A stretch of DNA of 64,000 nt from Synchiropus splendidus (taxonomy: Eukaryota; Chordata; Actinopteri; Syngnathiformes; Callionymidae), in contig NC_071334.1 in assembly GCF_027744825.2 (NCBI RefSeq), positions 68,360,937-68,424,936 of the forward strand. The letters are read 5' to 3'. The notes under the pieces were generated by a model. The model was not told where the DNA came from and did no database searches. It saw only the letters and a program-made list of their open reading frames with translations. Positions 41,261 to 54,007 of this stretch are shown here, piece after piece; position 1 is the first letter of the stretch, and each line of letters opens with the position of its first letter. Made by a program: the position numbers and the translations under genes.

Positions 41261-44200
41261 GGGTCTTCTTCTCCACTTCAGACTCCTAAAATAGCAGCCA
41301 CCTGTTGACGTGTCAGGTTTACAGTTGGCGAGACCTTCAGGCAGAGTTGATTTTGTGACCTTTCCAATCACATCTGTGATCAATCCAAGGCTGTGATCAG
41401 AAGTCAGCTGGAAGCTCTTGTTATTGTGGTCCTTCTCTGTATGGCAGCTAATAAAATGAAGCTCTGACTGAACTCAGATGTTGCATTATTACTCATGACT
41501 CTGAAATGTCTTTCATGTGGAGGAGGAGTGCTGCTGGTTCTGTCCACTGCGGTCGACATTCAAGGCTCTCAGTAGCATCTGCTGGCCAGAAGTGAGCTGC
41601 TGCTGGGCGACGCTTGTGAGGAGAGTTTGGTCATTTCAGCCTCGGCCTGTTGTTTGGCACAGAGAACAACTGTCGGCTCATGCTGGCCAACCATGGTGGA
41701 GCGGATCATGTGACCATGTCACCTCACAGTGCTGTGCCACCACAAGCTCACATCTGTACACGAGGAATGGGATGTGGCCCAAACACACTTTAGCCTGAGC
41801 ACATGATCCCAGCATGCGTGCATGAGTCGATTCTGTCAGCCCTGTGTGTAATCAGACGATGTCAGCCTCCATCCAAGGGAAGCCCTGAACTGGACGCCCC
41901 ATTTTTTCAGCAGGACATCCGACATTTCTGTACATCAGTTCTTGTACAGTGTCCTACTTGTAGTGCCATCATCCTGGTGTCCATGAGACGGGTGTTGCTC
42001 CCCTTTGGTTTTGCTGAAATTGATCAAAAAGTAGCAGATTGTCATGCTTTGTTTTGTTTTTTTTGTCGAGCAAAATCTGAACTTTGATTGGTGGACGTGG
42101 CATTGAAAAAATGAACGTAACAAAATGAGCATTTGACCCTGAAATAAGGGAGTAATAGAAAGAAAAAGTTCCACACAAAATGCAGGAAAAGTTTCCAAAT
42201 TCCAAAATTCCCTGGAATTGGAAATGGAAATATGCCCTTTGCTCCGTATTTAGAGTTGTCCTGAAACACACCATGGTGCCACAGGCGCCTTCTGAGTCCC
42301 ATGAAGTGGGTCGGTCAAGTGCAGACACACAGTAGTACATAGTAGTACACACAATCGCAAGGCTGGCTCGGCAAGTGGTGTCCCTTATACGCCATGCCTG
42401 GGTGGGGAGTTCATTATTTTGCAACACCAGCTTCACCAACATCAATTCCTGGGTCCATCTCACAATGGTTCACATACACAATGCATGCTCCTGCCTGACA
42501 CTGTGCCAGGGTGACACCGAGGTCACCTCCTTGTGTCTTACGCTGATACATTACGGTTGACTGCACTGGCTGGGGTCAGGGCAAAGCCTCCCGTCTAGGG
42601 TCTAGGGGTGGGCGATAACTTATCGTACATGATGTACCGCCAAACACAGTCTCCACGATGACAATTCTGCATCTCACGATAAATTCGATAAATACGTGAC
42701 ACACTCGCTGCATTGGACCTGCACACGTGAACGCGACGGGACCGTGGCGGTGCCGCCCTCTCCAGCTCCGCAGCTGTGCAGAGTGTGGTGGACTTTGGTT
42801 CACCATCGCAGTTTGAAACTGAATTTTAATCCAGGGAACCTTCGATAATGACACTGGTCATATAACATATGACCAGTGTATAGAATCTGGGGAAAAGGTG
42901 TAAGTTGACAGGTGTGGGACATGCACCCTCCAGAGGAGCCACAGTATGTGCGCCTGGACTGTGTTCTGCTGATGAGCCATGTAATCCCAGTTAAGGGGTG
43001 GTCTGTGGAGCCCTGGATCTGGAATGGATCAAGCCTGTTCCCATTACTTCCTGAGGTATAAATTGTTGTGAGTTTTATGGTTTCACCCAGCTCAGGTCTC
43101 ATTCGGAGTTAGAGGAACAGACACCCCGCTGACACGCTCATTTCTCCGACTACTGCAGAGTCCAACTCACAAATGAGGATTAAACTGCTTGTTCATAAAA
43201 GTTAACAAGCAGAGATCACTATTCCTCAGTGACATCATTCAGATCACAAGTCCCTCCAGACGTCCAGAGTGTTGGACGACTGCCGGCGGCAGATTCTTCT
43301 GCAGCAACAGGCTGAGATGCAATATTGGCTCTAACACATTCAGCGCTGATCTGTGGCCCACAGCCGCTTCTGTTTTCATCCAGAGGTTCATGAAACACGT
43401 CACATGAACAAGATGAGTCGTAGATAAACTCAAAAGTGTATAAAAAAAAAAGATTTTAAATTGATCAATAAATTAAATGCATCAGAAGTATTAACGAAAA
43501 TAGTAACTCTACTCAGAGTTAGAAAGAATGATGAGGTGAATAAAACTACTTTTACGTAAGAAGAAGCAGTTTGATGTAGATGACCACGCGTTGTAACACC
43601 CGCGTCCACTAGAGGGCTCTGATGCTGGACGTGGTCCCTAGTGGAGTCTGAGGGCCACAGGAGAGGGCAGCAAGGTATGAGCCAGATGTGAGTCGCTTGC
43701 ATTGCCGATGGGTTTAACTACACTGTGGAGCACTGCACTGACGCTGGACTTCCTCACGCCAACTCTGAGAGGCCCGCTGGTCTTCCTGCTTCCTCCAGTA
43801 CCAAGATGAGCCGAGGCAGAATCGCCACCGGTCATAATGTTACAGCACAAACATACAACCGCCTTCACACCTGCCTCCGTCTTCCAGAGTCAGAAGGAGA
43901 CAGCTCCAGTCCGGCTGCACTGAACACAGCAGAGGCTCTGGATCAGAACTCTCCGACTGAAGAGACGCTACCAATCGCCGCATGCTCCTGTTCCCCAATA
44001 ATCTTCAGATTAAGAGGATTAATTTAAAGTCCGGACTGAGTGGGGCACGGACGTCTGGTCGGGATGAGCCCCTGAAGGGTCACAGACGGGATCCACCCCG
44101 CTTGTTTTCTCACTCAGCCAGGACTGGAAGAACATAGCTCATGGTGTGTTTGAGGAACCTCTCAAGCACAAAGAACCATTTCTAAACATCACCATGCAAG

Positions 44201-44424
44201 TCAGTCTCAGCAGCCCTGAGCAGCATTTGAAAAGTTGTTGGCATCTGTCAGTCAATTAACTCCTGTGACACCACATTTGTCTGTGAGGTGAGACTGAGAT
44301 TAACAGGGTTCCTCGATGCCCATTCACAGAGCTGCCCTCAGTGCAAATTCAAGATTTACTCCAGAAATCTCAGTTGGTCTGTGTTGTTTTAGCAGGTAGG
44401 TTTCTTTAATCCAAGAAAGGTTGA

Positions 44425-45355
44425 GTCCAACATTCACGTTCACGGCCGTGAGTCCAGCATGTTCACCACTGTGAGTCGAACATGTTCACCACTGTGAGTC
44501 AAACATGTTCACCACTGTGAGTCCAACATGTTCACCACTGTGAGTCCAACATGTTCACCACTGTGAGTCCAATATGTTCACCACTGTGAGTCCAAGATGT
44601 TCGCCACTGTGAGTCAAACATTTCACCACTGTGAGTCAAACATGTTCACCACTGTGAGTCCAACATGTTCACCACTGTGAGTCCAACATGTTCACCACTG
44701 TGAGTCCAATATGTTCACCACTGTGAGTCCAAGATGTTCGCCACTGTGAGTCAAACATTTCACCACTGTGAGTCAAACATGTTCACCACTGTGAGTCCAA
44801 CATGTTCACCACTGTGAGTCAAACATGTTCACGGCCGTGAGTCAAACATGTTCACCATTGTGAGTCAAACATGTTCACCACTGTGAGTCCAACATGTTCA
44901 CCACTGTGAGTCCAACATGTTCACCACTGTGAGTCCAATATGTTCACCACTGTGAGTCCAATATGTTCACCACTGTGAGTCCAACATGTTCACCACTGTG
45001 AGTCAAACATGTTCACCACTGTGAGTCAAACATGTTCACCACTGTGAGTCCAACATGTTCACCACTGTGAGTCCAATATGTTCACCACTGTGAGTCCAAT
45101 ATGTTCACCACTGTGAGTCCAACATGTTCACCACTGTGAGTCAAACATGTTCACCACTGTGAGTCCAACATGTTCACCACTGTGAGTCAAACATTTCACC
45201 ACTGTGAGTCAAACATGTTCACCACTGTGAGTCCAATATGTTCACCACTGTGAGTCAAACATGTTCACGGCCGTGAGTCAAACATGTTCACCATTGTGAG
45301 TCAAACATGTTCATGGCTGTGAGTCAAACATGTTCACGGCCATGAGTCCAACACA
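44425..45355. repeat. Minisatellite of 23-bp units, about 40 copies
   Basis: The unit is AAACATGTTCACCACTGTGAGTC with variants CAAC-, CAATATG- and CAAGATGTTCG, and a 22-base form (AAACATTTC). Variant order is not random. A six-unit block of 137 bp ending in the 22-base form occurs twice in succession between about 44508 and 44782, and another higher-order pattern recurs from about 44880 to 45140. The flanking units carry CACGGCCGTGAGTC. Confidence 0.95.
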
Positions 45356-46672
45356 TCTAAATCCAAACTTTAAAGTCAATAAGTGGATTCACTCGGGGGA
45401 GACATGTGAGGAGCTCAGTCATCTGTGAGAGACTTGGAGCGTTCAGAAGTCAGGAGCTGCTGCCACTGCACATGACTGATACAAGAATGATTGAGTTGAA
45501 ATGAAAGAATCAACTTCTGAACAAAGTTGACAGCTGTTTTTTGCTCGCTGAATCGTATCAAGCGAACATCACACGCGTGTCGACGGCTGCCTCTCCTCAG
45601 CATGAGAGATAATCCCACAGTCGGAATCTTCCTTTTCTCTTCATTCCCGCAGCTGATGACGCTGCTGGAGCGGAACACAAACTATCTGAGGCAATTAAAG
45701 CAGACAAAGAGGAAGCGGCGAGGCTCTGTGAGGACACTGAACGCCTCGCTGACCCGGGGTTAGAGAAGCGCCGGACCTATTAACTCCAGCAACAGTCACA
45801 AAGAGGATGTGTCGGAGGAATATGAAGCAGGCGAGAGATCAGGCGGCTCGCCGGACTTCTGTGATGAGTTCTGACAAAGACGGGCGGAGGACACGGCGCG
45901 GGTCGCGCGTGGCGGGGCCACAGCCTGGTTTCAGCTATCACCCCGACTGGTCAGCTCCAGGCGGGGGCACTAATGAGTCAGAGCAGTTTCCAGCCACCAT
46001 GAGGGCGATATTCAGGGTAACATCAGTGAGTCTCAGCGCCACTCTCTCTCTGAAAGGCACCGCCCTGCTGGGACTGGTCCGGATGTGACTGCAGTGGAAC
46101 TTGGCTGGATTATAACTGGCATGAATGTCAGCGACGCCCAGGAGGGGATTACGGAACTAATCCAGAGTTCACTGAGTTTTCAGCAGACTTCTCCTCAAAC
46201 TCAAAAGTTCCATTTGCCACCAACAGCAGAGCCTGCTAAGTCACGGACGTCTAAACCCACTGGCCTTCAAAGGAAACTCTCTCCACAGCGCTTTGTTCGA
46301 TTCCACGCCTCAAAGGCACTGTCGACTGATTTCAGCTGCTAAACTGCACCACATTTTGGATGGACATTCAGTCGGTCCAGGAGATGGCGATGTTGTGATG
46401 GCAAGCATCTCGACCCTGTGGAACATACCAGCAGCTGCTGTTTTAACTGGCTGTATCAATGAGCCGCTCTCACACACACAGACGTTCCCCACACTTTACC
46501 GCTCAGACGTGGACAGGTGAAGTGTGGCAGGGTTTGGCGCAGTGTGTGGCTGCCCTCAGAAGTGGGAAATTCCAAGCTCCGCCCCCACAGACTAACATTG
46601 GATTTTCCAGATGGACAGTGGGAGATTTCTTACAATCCCGAGTTCACAATTCAAGATGGCGTCTCTGACGTA
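45356..46672. other. Intergenic, no gene supported
   Basis: A pyrimidine-rich acceptor-like site (CTTCATTCCCGCAG, ending at 45651) precedes an open frame to a TAG at 45763, but the peptide resembles nothing I know and no partner exon was found. The rest looks non-coding. Confidence 0.45.
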
Positions 46673-47375
46673 GATGTTTAGAATAAATAAAATACAGAGA
46701 CAGAAACAAACACACAGAGTGCCAAGAGAAGAGTTGTGGTGTTGTATGAGGAAGTCTGGAGTGGCAGAGAAGTATGTTGGACTGGTGCAGGACATGTGCG
46801 CCAGGTGTGAGACAGTGGTGAGGTGTGCTGCAGGTGGAACACAGGAGCTCAAGGTGGAGGTGGGACTGCACCAAGGCTCAGCTCTGAGCCCCTTCCTCTT
46901 TGCGATGGTGATGGACAGGTTGACAGATGAGGTTAGATAAGAAGCCCCTTGGACAATGATGTTTGCAGATGACATTGTGATCTGTGATGAGAGCAGGGAG
47001 CAAGTGGAAGATCAGCTAGACAGCTGGAGGTTTGCCTTAGGATAGGATAGGATCAGAGGGACAGCACATGTGCTCAGGTGTTTAGGAGACCAAGTCAGAG
47101 AGGCTGGATGGAGATGGTTTGGACATGTACAGAGGAGAGAGAGAGCCAGTACATTGGTAGATGAAGATGTTGAGGTTGGAACTGCCAGGCAGAAGGTGGA
47201 GAGGAAGGCCACAGAGGAGATTGATGGAGGTGGTGAAGGAGGACATGAGGTTTGTAGGTTTGAGAGAAGAGGAAGCAGAGGACAGGGGGAGATGGAGGAG
47301 GATGATCCGCTGTGGCCACCTCAGAAGGGAGAAGCCCGAAGAGAAAGAAGAAGAAGTGACAGAAACAAACACATT
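46673..47375 (+). pseudogene. Broken LINE reverse transcriptase (RTE-like)
   Basis: The translation contains RVPREELWCCMRKSGVAEKY, VEVGLHQGSALSPFLFAMVM and, in the next frame, [11 protein letters not shown], the catalytic region of a non-LTR retrotransposon reverse transcriptase. After a gap the C-terminal part follows (WFGHVQRRE, LELPGRRWRGRPQRRLMEVV, WRRMIRCG). A stop after the VMDRLTDEVR segment, frame changes and loss of the thumb region show that it is dead. The clade is from memory of typical fish elements. Confidence 0.85.
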
Positions 47376-48735
47376 CCGCAAAGATGTATTTCCTCTTCAT
47401 CCTGTGGGATTTGCGAATGGATCACATATTCATCACGAAGTTACTTATCTTCGGACTCAAGCCTGATAACAGCTTTTGTTGCTATCTTCTCGTCTGACCT
47501 CGATAGCTGGAGTGCACCGAACTCAGAGGTGCCGTCTTTCCCAGCGCGGAGTTCCAACCTCCCAGATAACAGGAACGCTGCATCAGTATTCCGGTAGTAT
47601 GAGGACGTCACCATGTTTCATCTTTACTGGTAACAAGGCTCTTTACTAGGATAAACCAGAGCCTGCAACCCAGCTGGGCCCAGCCAAAATCTAGAGAAAA
47701 TCCACATTTCGAAAAATAGTAGCCAGTGTCACGCGGCTAAGTTGCTATGCTGTTTGCAGATAGCACCGGCAGGACAATTCATTTGTTTAAAAATATTTGG
47801 TGAAATGAGGCAACTTCCCACGGCGCTCTTGACGGTCTTTGACCAAGCAATAGAAAAACACTGTTCTACACAACTGTCGTCAAAGCAGGTGACGTCCAAA
47901 CAACTACGACATTAGCGCACGAGCCTTGGAAACAAACCCAGAAATGATGGAAACACAGACGTTCTTACAGTGTGACGCTCTCATGCCAAGAACCCATCTG
48001 GCGTGGTTTGGCTTCACCGACGTCCCTCAAGTCCCACGCACTCTCCGCCTGTGACGCATCAGTGACGTTGTCTCAGAACTCACTTGTCTCTCTCTCAGGA
48101 TGCAGAAAAAAGAGATGACGAACGAGGTGGGAGGTCAACCTTTTCCATCACGGACGTCCATCCTTTTTTCACTAGCTTCCATAACGTAGCTATATTTACA
48201 TGAAGGAAATAGATATATACTTTTTTACAAACTACACAGATCTATTTTTTAAAATATTAATAGAAAGCACTGTCACTTCTATCACTGACCTTCATCTTTC
48301 TTTTTTATTTTACTTTTTTCTTAACCATTTTATGCAAGGTCACGTTTTTCAGTCAATATAGTTACAGTGTTTATTTTTTCATGACATTCTTTGTTTTGAA
48401 ATGGATGTCTTTCATTGTCAGTTTGCTGAGTTCTTTATTTCGACATTGTTTACAAAATGGTGTTTTTCAAAAATGCGCTTTATGATATCGGTCATGTTTA
48501 TATTTCTTTTTAAAACATTCTACTACCATTAATTAAGTATATTTATCTGAAATTGAAGATTTGCAACTGGACATAGATATAGTTAGATGCACATAGACTC
48601 TTCCACTTCTGTTTTTTGCTTCATTCTTTGTGAGCAAAAACATTTTTGCATCAGTTTGACAATAGCACAATAAATCACGATGGTGGCGATATTCAAGTTT
48701 TTATATCACCTGATTTAAACTAAAGCTCTTTTCAT
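47376..48735. other. Intergenic, AT-rich
   Basis: No coding potential or named repeat is seen. From about 48170 on the DNA is strongly T-rich. Confidence 0.6.
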
Positions 48736-48966
48736 CTCTTGAAAATATTTGTATAAGAATTTCAATTTCATAAGAATTTCAAGTCCATTCAGAGTGGTGG
48801 AAACCTCCCTGAACCAAAGCAAACAGCTGCTTTTGTTTGCTTTGGTTCAGGGAGGATTCCTCCATGTTTGTTGTTGTTGTTCTCATCCTAGCTGCCACAT
48901 GTCTTGTGCATCAGTGGGATCAGTGGAGCAGGAACTCCTGCACTGACAAAGGTTTTGTGTCGTCTG

Positions 48967-49054
<88 letters not shown>

Positions 49055-49061
49055 TTAAATT

Positions 49062-49118
<57 letters not shown>

Positions 49119-49130
49119 CACTGGAGTCAA
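48736..49130 (+). repeat. Interspersed hairpin repeat with (TA)n, copy 2
   Basis: This copy contains a perfect 21-bp inverted repeat, arms 48804-48824 and 48835-48855, around a ten-base loop. It matches the minus strand of 8690-8845. It runs into a very long (TA)n tract at about 48969-49112, interrupted once by GCATTAAATTTATATATAC. Confidence 0.8.
48969..49112. repeat. Long (TA)n microsatellite
   Basis: Two TA tracts, about 41 and 20 units, are separated by roughly 20 bases. Both strands appear open because TA repeats encode Tyr-Ile; these frames are not genes. Confidence 0.95.
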
Positions 49131-52100
49131 TGTGACAGTTCTGAACTCTAAAGTAAAGAGATTGTCTGAAAACTTTAAGATATTCAGAATCTCAAAGTGA
49201 AAACAAGACAGATTTGTCGTCCTGTGCTGACAGATAATGGCTTCTGAAAAACTGGAGCAGTTTTCACCACTTCAAGTTCAGTTCAGCTCCAACAGAAGGC
49301 ACAAATCCAAAACGTCACAGCAAACTGACCCAACATCTCATTTTCATTCCCACGAAGCCAGGATGGCAGAGCGAGTCAATCCTCCGATCTGTTGGAACCA
49401 AATTCTGGCCTGGATTATCTGATTAAAATCAAACACATCTTGGCACAAAACAATGAACCTGAACGACAGGAGAGCAGCGTCTGCGCTCTGAAATCGCGAA
49501 CGTAACTTTCATGTAAACACGTGACGCTCGGCTTTCTTACTTCCAGAGCTGGTCCTGGATCCAAGAGGAGGCGCTGGTCCCCCTCAGAACCACACAGAAC
49601 AAATCTGGAGATCAGTCCCCGGCATCAGATATCATCCAGATTATTAGCAAACGTGCGTAATCCAGATAAAAAAATGGACTGGATGCATCTGATATGGCGG
49701 TGAGTTGGCGGCTTCCCTGCAGGAAATGAAGAATCCCCCCCAAAAAATCAATGCAAATAATCCATGGGCCGCTAACCAGGTCAGAGCGACCAGGGCAGAT
49801 GAACGAGTCGCTTTGTTCGGGTCGTTTTTGACGAGGACCGTTCCTCCAGCAGAGCTGAGCCACAGGAAGAAAACACTTTGACCAAATCACTGATGAGTCA
49901 GCAGAATCCTCCCTCCAGTTTGAGGGGATTCAAATGTGATCTGAAGTCCGCAGCGCTGGATGTGCAGTTTTGCAGGCGTTGTCATGGTAACCAAGCAGCT
50001 TACTCTTCACTAATGTGCTTTTAATTTCTGCTTATTTGTCCTTCTGTTTTGCTTTTTACTTCGGATTATGTCCCCTCTGTTCTTCTGTTTCATACTTTGA
50101 TTTTTCTCAAATTTCTAAGAAACATTTTTTAAAATGCCATTTTCTGAGAAATACATTTTAAATTCAATTTTATTTCATTTTTGTTTTTCAGTTTCATCTT
50201 TTTGCAACCCAATATTTTCCATATTTCAAAGCCTTTTTCTGCACTCAGAGCTGGTCCCTTTTTATGGAAAATGAATGCTTTCCAGTTTTTTGTAATTTAA
50301 AAACAATTAGGTAAATTGAAATTTAAATAAAGTAACTTTATCTCTTGTTTTTTCCTCCCCATATGATTATTGTTTTAATGACTCAATTGTTCATTTAGAT
50401 CTCTTGCAGGCCGCATGCATTGACTCAGTAGGCCGAATTTGGCCCCTGGGCCTCAGGTTTGACACAGGAAAAGAGAGGAAACAGACGCCTCTCCGTTGTG
50501 CCGCGAGGCCCCGCCCAAAGCTTCCTGGCGGTTAATAAGGTATCGACCAGACCACAGGGTCTGACCTGGTTCTGCTGGATGTGGGACGGCTCTGTCACTG
50601 TTCCTGGACCTCACTGGGAAAGGACGCGTCCTTCCATGTCTCCTCCCGTGTCTTCTTCCCATTTTGAAGTTCTAGTCAGAACTGATCATATTAATCAGCA
50701 GTTTAAGACTTTAAAGGAGAAAAGACTTAACTTGAGGTTTCAATGACGTCAGCAGCGGCTGTAGAAAAGCCACATGAAGCGCGGCGTGTTCACAAACGGG
50801 CGGAGTGCGCCCCCAGGTGGCCAGACAAAACACAAGACACGAGCCAGGAGTTGAAAGCAGTTTATCACTGCAGCTTGTTTCAACGTAAAACATCGACCAC
50901 CAACATGTGAGTATTTATGGCTCTCACCACGACCCTGGTCCACCAGTAAAGTCATCAATAAAGATACAAAAGCATCAGTACGTCACGTCACAGGACAACT
51001 CAGCTTCGTTACATTCACTAAAACTGTGCAGTTCAGACTCAAAAAGGTGCCTTCACATCAACAGTTTATCGGAGCAGCAGTGCCATATTCTCCACAGAAG
51101 CGCTACCAATCCGAGTTTTCTCCAGAGCATCGTAACTGTTCGCGGTTGATCGGAAACACCTCCTCACACTTTAGTACAAAAATAACTCGACATTATTCCC
51201 ATGTGTAAATGAATGAAGAAAAAGAATCTTGTGAAACATGGAACGGATGGACAACTCTCGCAATAGTTCCACAAGCTAACATAGCTAGGATGTTTAAAAA
51301 AACGTGAGTCACTGTCGGCTACTGAACCACGTCACTCAGCTGCGTCGATATCCCACCGTCAAACTGTCACACACATCAGATCGTGGCAGATTTTGGTTGT
51401 TGCAAGTGTCAGAAAAAAGGTCTACTGTCTACGATAAACGGCATTAGCTTCGCGAGTCAGGCAGCGGGAGTATCGCATGGTGAACCGATTAGGAAAACTT
51501 TTCATGAAAAGGAGTCATGGGACTTGCGTTTTTTTAGAAGAGCAGTGCTGAAGAAGAACTGAAGAGCAAAGCTTTTGTCGCGATTCACTTTTTTAAAACA
51601 CAAAACCTGTGACTGGAATTAGCTGCGAATGACACCAGCGACTTTATAGCGACGAGCTAGCGCTCCAGAACCTAGCATTTTAGATTTGCAACAGAATGTT
51701 CTGAAACTCTAGAGAAATCACAAAGGGAACATTCCCAGGTCTTGTGTCGGTTTCACCTGAAGCTCCAGGAATGACGTGCTCTTCTCCGAGCCTCCTACGG
51801 ACGGCAGAGCTCCTGAGTGAGCCAGGACCAGACCGGACAGAGTGCTCCGATCGACTGCAGCCTCTCACTTAACTCCACATTTACAAACAGCAGCAGGACA
51901 TCAAACATATTTGGCAACTTTTTTCTTGCACAACAAAATACGGAGGTAACGTTTGGCACAAAGACTTTCGTGCGTTTCTACGAAAACTCATGCTTCATTT
52001 TTCGGGTTCTTTTATTTTTCGATAAAAACTCTGAAGTAGCTTCGGGCCGGAGGAGTCCGGTCTGTTTAAGACTGTGAAAAGAATCTGATATTGCACGAAT

Positions 52101-54007
52101 GATGGCGGTCAGCTTCCTCTGGCCGGCCCAAACCTTCGGACTAACGGAAATCCGGAATTAGGGTATCAAAGTATTTAGGTATCGTGAAATACTATCGCTT
52201 ATTATATAGCTCTACTAGCGCATTATATAGAATACTTCATTATCATATCAAAGAGTCATATGAATAAGTTGTTATGAAACTAGGCAGCAAGCAGAGCTAG
52301 TGCCAGATATATAATAATAATAATAATAATATTCTAGCGAGTTACACCCAAACTAATAAAGCGCCGGAGGCGGCCCAGAGGGAACCAGACGCCGTCGCTC
52401 TCCAGGGTTTGGATTGAAGCCTCCCATGCACAGAGAGGGTCCAATACAGGTCCGGACCGTTTCGCCAACGGGCCAGTGGGAACCGCCGACACCTCAGCAT
52501 GCATGCTAAGATGCTAAGTGTGTAGCGATCGCTAGTGGAGGATTGTGGTAAAAATTGGCGAGCGCTAAAAAACAGAGGGAAGAGTTGCGTGGACAGCAGA
52601 GAACCAGTCACAACGCTCGTCGGACCACGTTACAGAAAATGTTCAGATCTCTTCAGAATGGTGACGAGGAATGGAGTTTGTCTTCACGTAAGTCATTTTT
52701 TTCTTTCACTTTGGTGTTTTCGACAATTGTTGCTTTCCCCCTCTCGTAGTCATTGGAACCTGAAGGTCCACTATCGCAGTTTGTCTGGTTATCTTTACTG
52801 ATTGTTAACAGCCAAGAGACGAATGGCGAATGTTCATCTGTCTGACAGAAGGGTCGATCAAGTTTGAAGAGCCTATTTTGCTTTTTGTTCCCAATGACCA
52901 ACATTTTTTTTCTTCAGTAATCGAGGTTTTTCCAACGAGAGGGGGATAGCATAGCTAGCTAAACAAAAAAAACAACCGCGCCATTAAATGTTTCGTCACT
53001 CTTCCATAACTCTCATTGGAAACCTGCTGTCCACGTAAATGTAGCGATATGTCAACAATGTAAACAATGACTCTTCAGAATATCACCGTCCACTTTCCGA
53101 AAAGGTCGAGGACTAATCTCTCCTCGTCGCACGTCTACCTCCTCTGCGACACGGACACAGGGGGCGGGGACTCGGGGCGGAGCAGCAGAATCACAACACG
53201 AGAACATTCAGTCTACTGCGGCGGTGAACCTGCGGTGGGCACGGTACTATGTGTTGAGATGTGAGCTGGAGAGCAAACGCTGACGGACGCTCCGCATGCG
53301 CTGGTCAGAGACCACATGTGGAGGCTTGGCCCTCAGGCTTGACTGGCAGGCTGCCCGGTAACTCCACTGTTATCTTCCACAGATGTACCAAACCACCGAT
53401 CAGAACCACCGACCCAAATGGGAACGAACACACGGCACTTGACACGTAGAATAATAGCCTGGTTCCAAAATACACATGCAGGCAATGTCCACCATCACGG
53501 ATGGCTAACTCACTACGACTAACAACAGACCCTTCGTGAAGCTCGGCCAGAACAGACTAGCAGCATGCGCAAATGAAACGCCTATAATCTTATTCGGAAC
53601 AGAACTCCACGTTTGTCTATGCAAAATTCACTCCACTGGAATCGAGAAGCTCACAATATCCACAATCTGCAGGAAACAAAGCGGGAAAGTCTCGAGTCGC
53701 CGTTTACCATAAGTCTACTGCCGGCTTCCTTCGTACGTGTCAAGACTCTTGCTAGCTATCTACACTCCAGTACGGTCCTCCGAAACTCAGCTCGGACTGT
53801 CGACGCACGCCTCCGCTGGAGGCCGCACCTCAGAGACGGATGTGTGTTTGGGAACCGTGGTGCGAGTCATTTGCCTACAATCATTTAGCACCGAATGGCG
53901 ATGACCGCCACCAGCAGACCGCCAGTACCACATCGGCAGCACTCCCCCGCGACACTCTTAAAGAGACCGACATTCTCCCATCACTGGAGGAAGACCACTT
54001 CACTTCT
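49131..54007. other. Intergenic region and possible traf2 3' UTR
   Basis: No gene is supported. The traf2 transcript must end in the right part; an AATAAA on the minus strand lies near 52010. A stretch at about 50425-50465 (GGCCGAATTTGGCCCCTGGGCC...GTTTGACAC) looks like the end of a hAT-like transposon, without a visible partner end. A short (ATA)n run is at about 52311-52331. Confidence 0.45.

Larger units (their letters stand above)
39061..44424. other. Intergenic region upstream of tnc
   Basis: No gene is supported. A (CAT)n run sits at about 40397-40420. LINE remnants occur at 40895-41260, and a stretch near 42600-42700 with GGTGGGCGATAA and CACGATAAATTCGATAAA resembles a common fish repeat. 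Open frames of up to about 180 codons look random. Confidence 0.5.

Noticed and set aside
42600..42710. Sequence like a common fish repeat with GGTGGGCGATAA and CGATAAATA
   Set aside because: Too short and decayed to assign ends or a family.
45652..45763. Possible last exon after a strong acceptor-like site
   Set aside because: No partner exon or protein match; kept only as a note in the gap entry.
48888..49200. Open frames of Tyr-Ile repeats on both strands
   Set aside because: They are produced by the (TA)n microsatellite.
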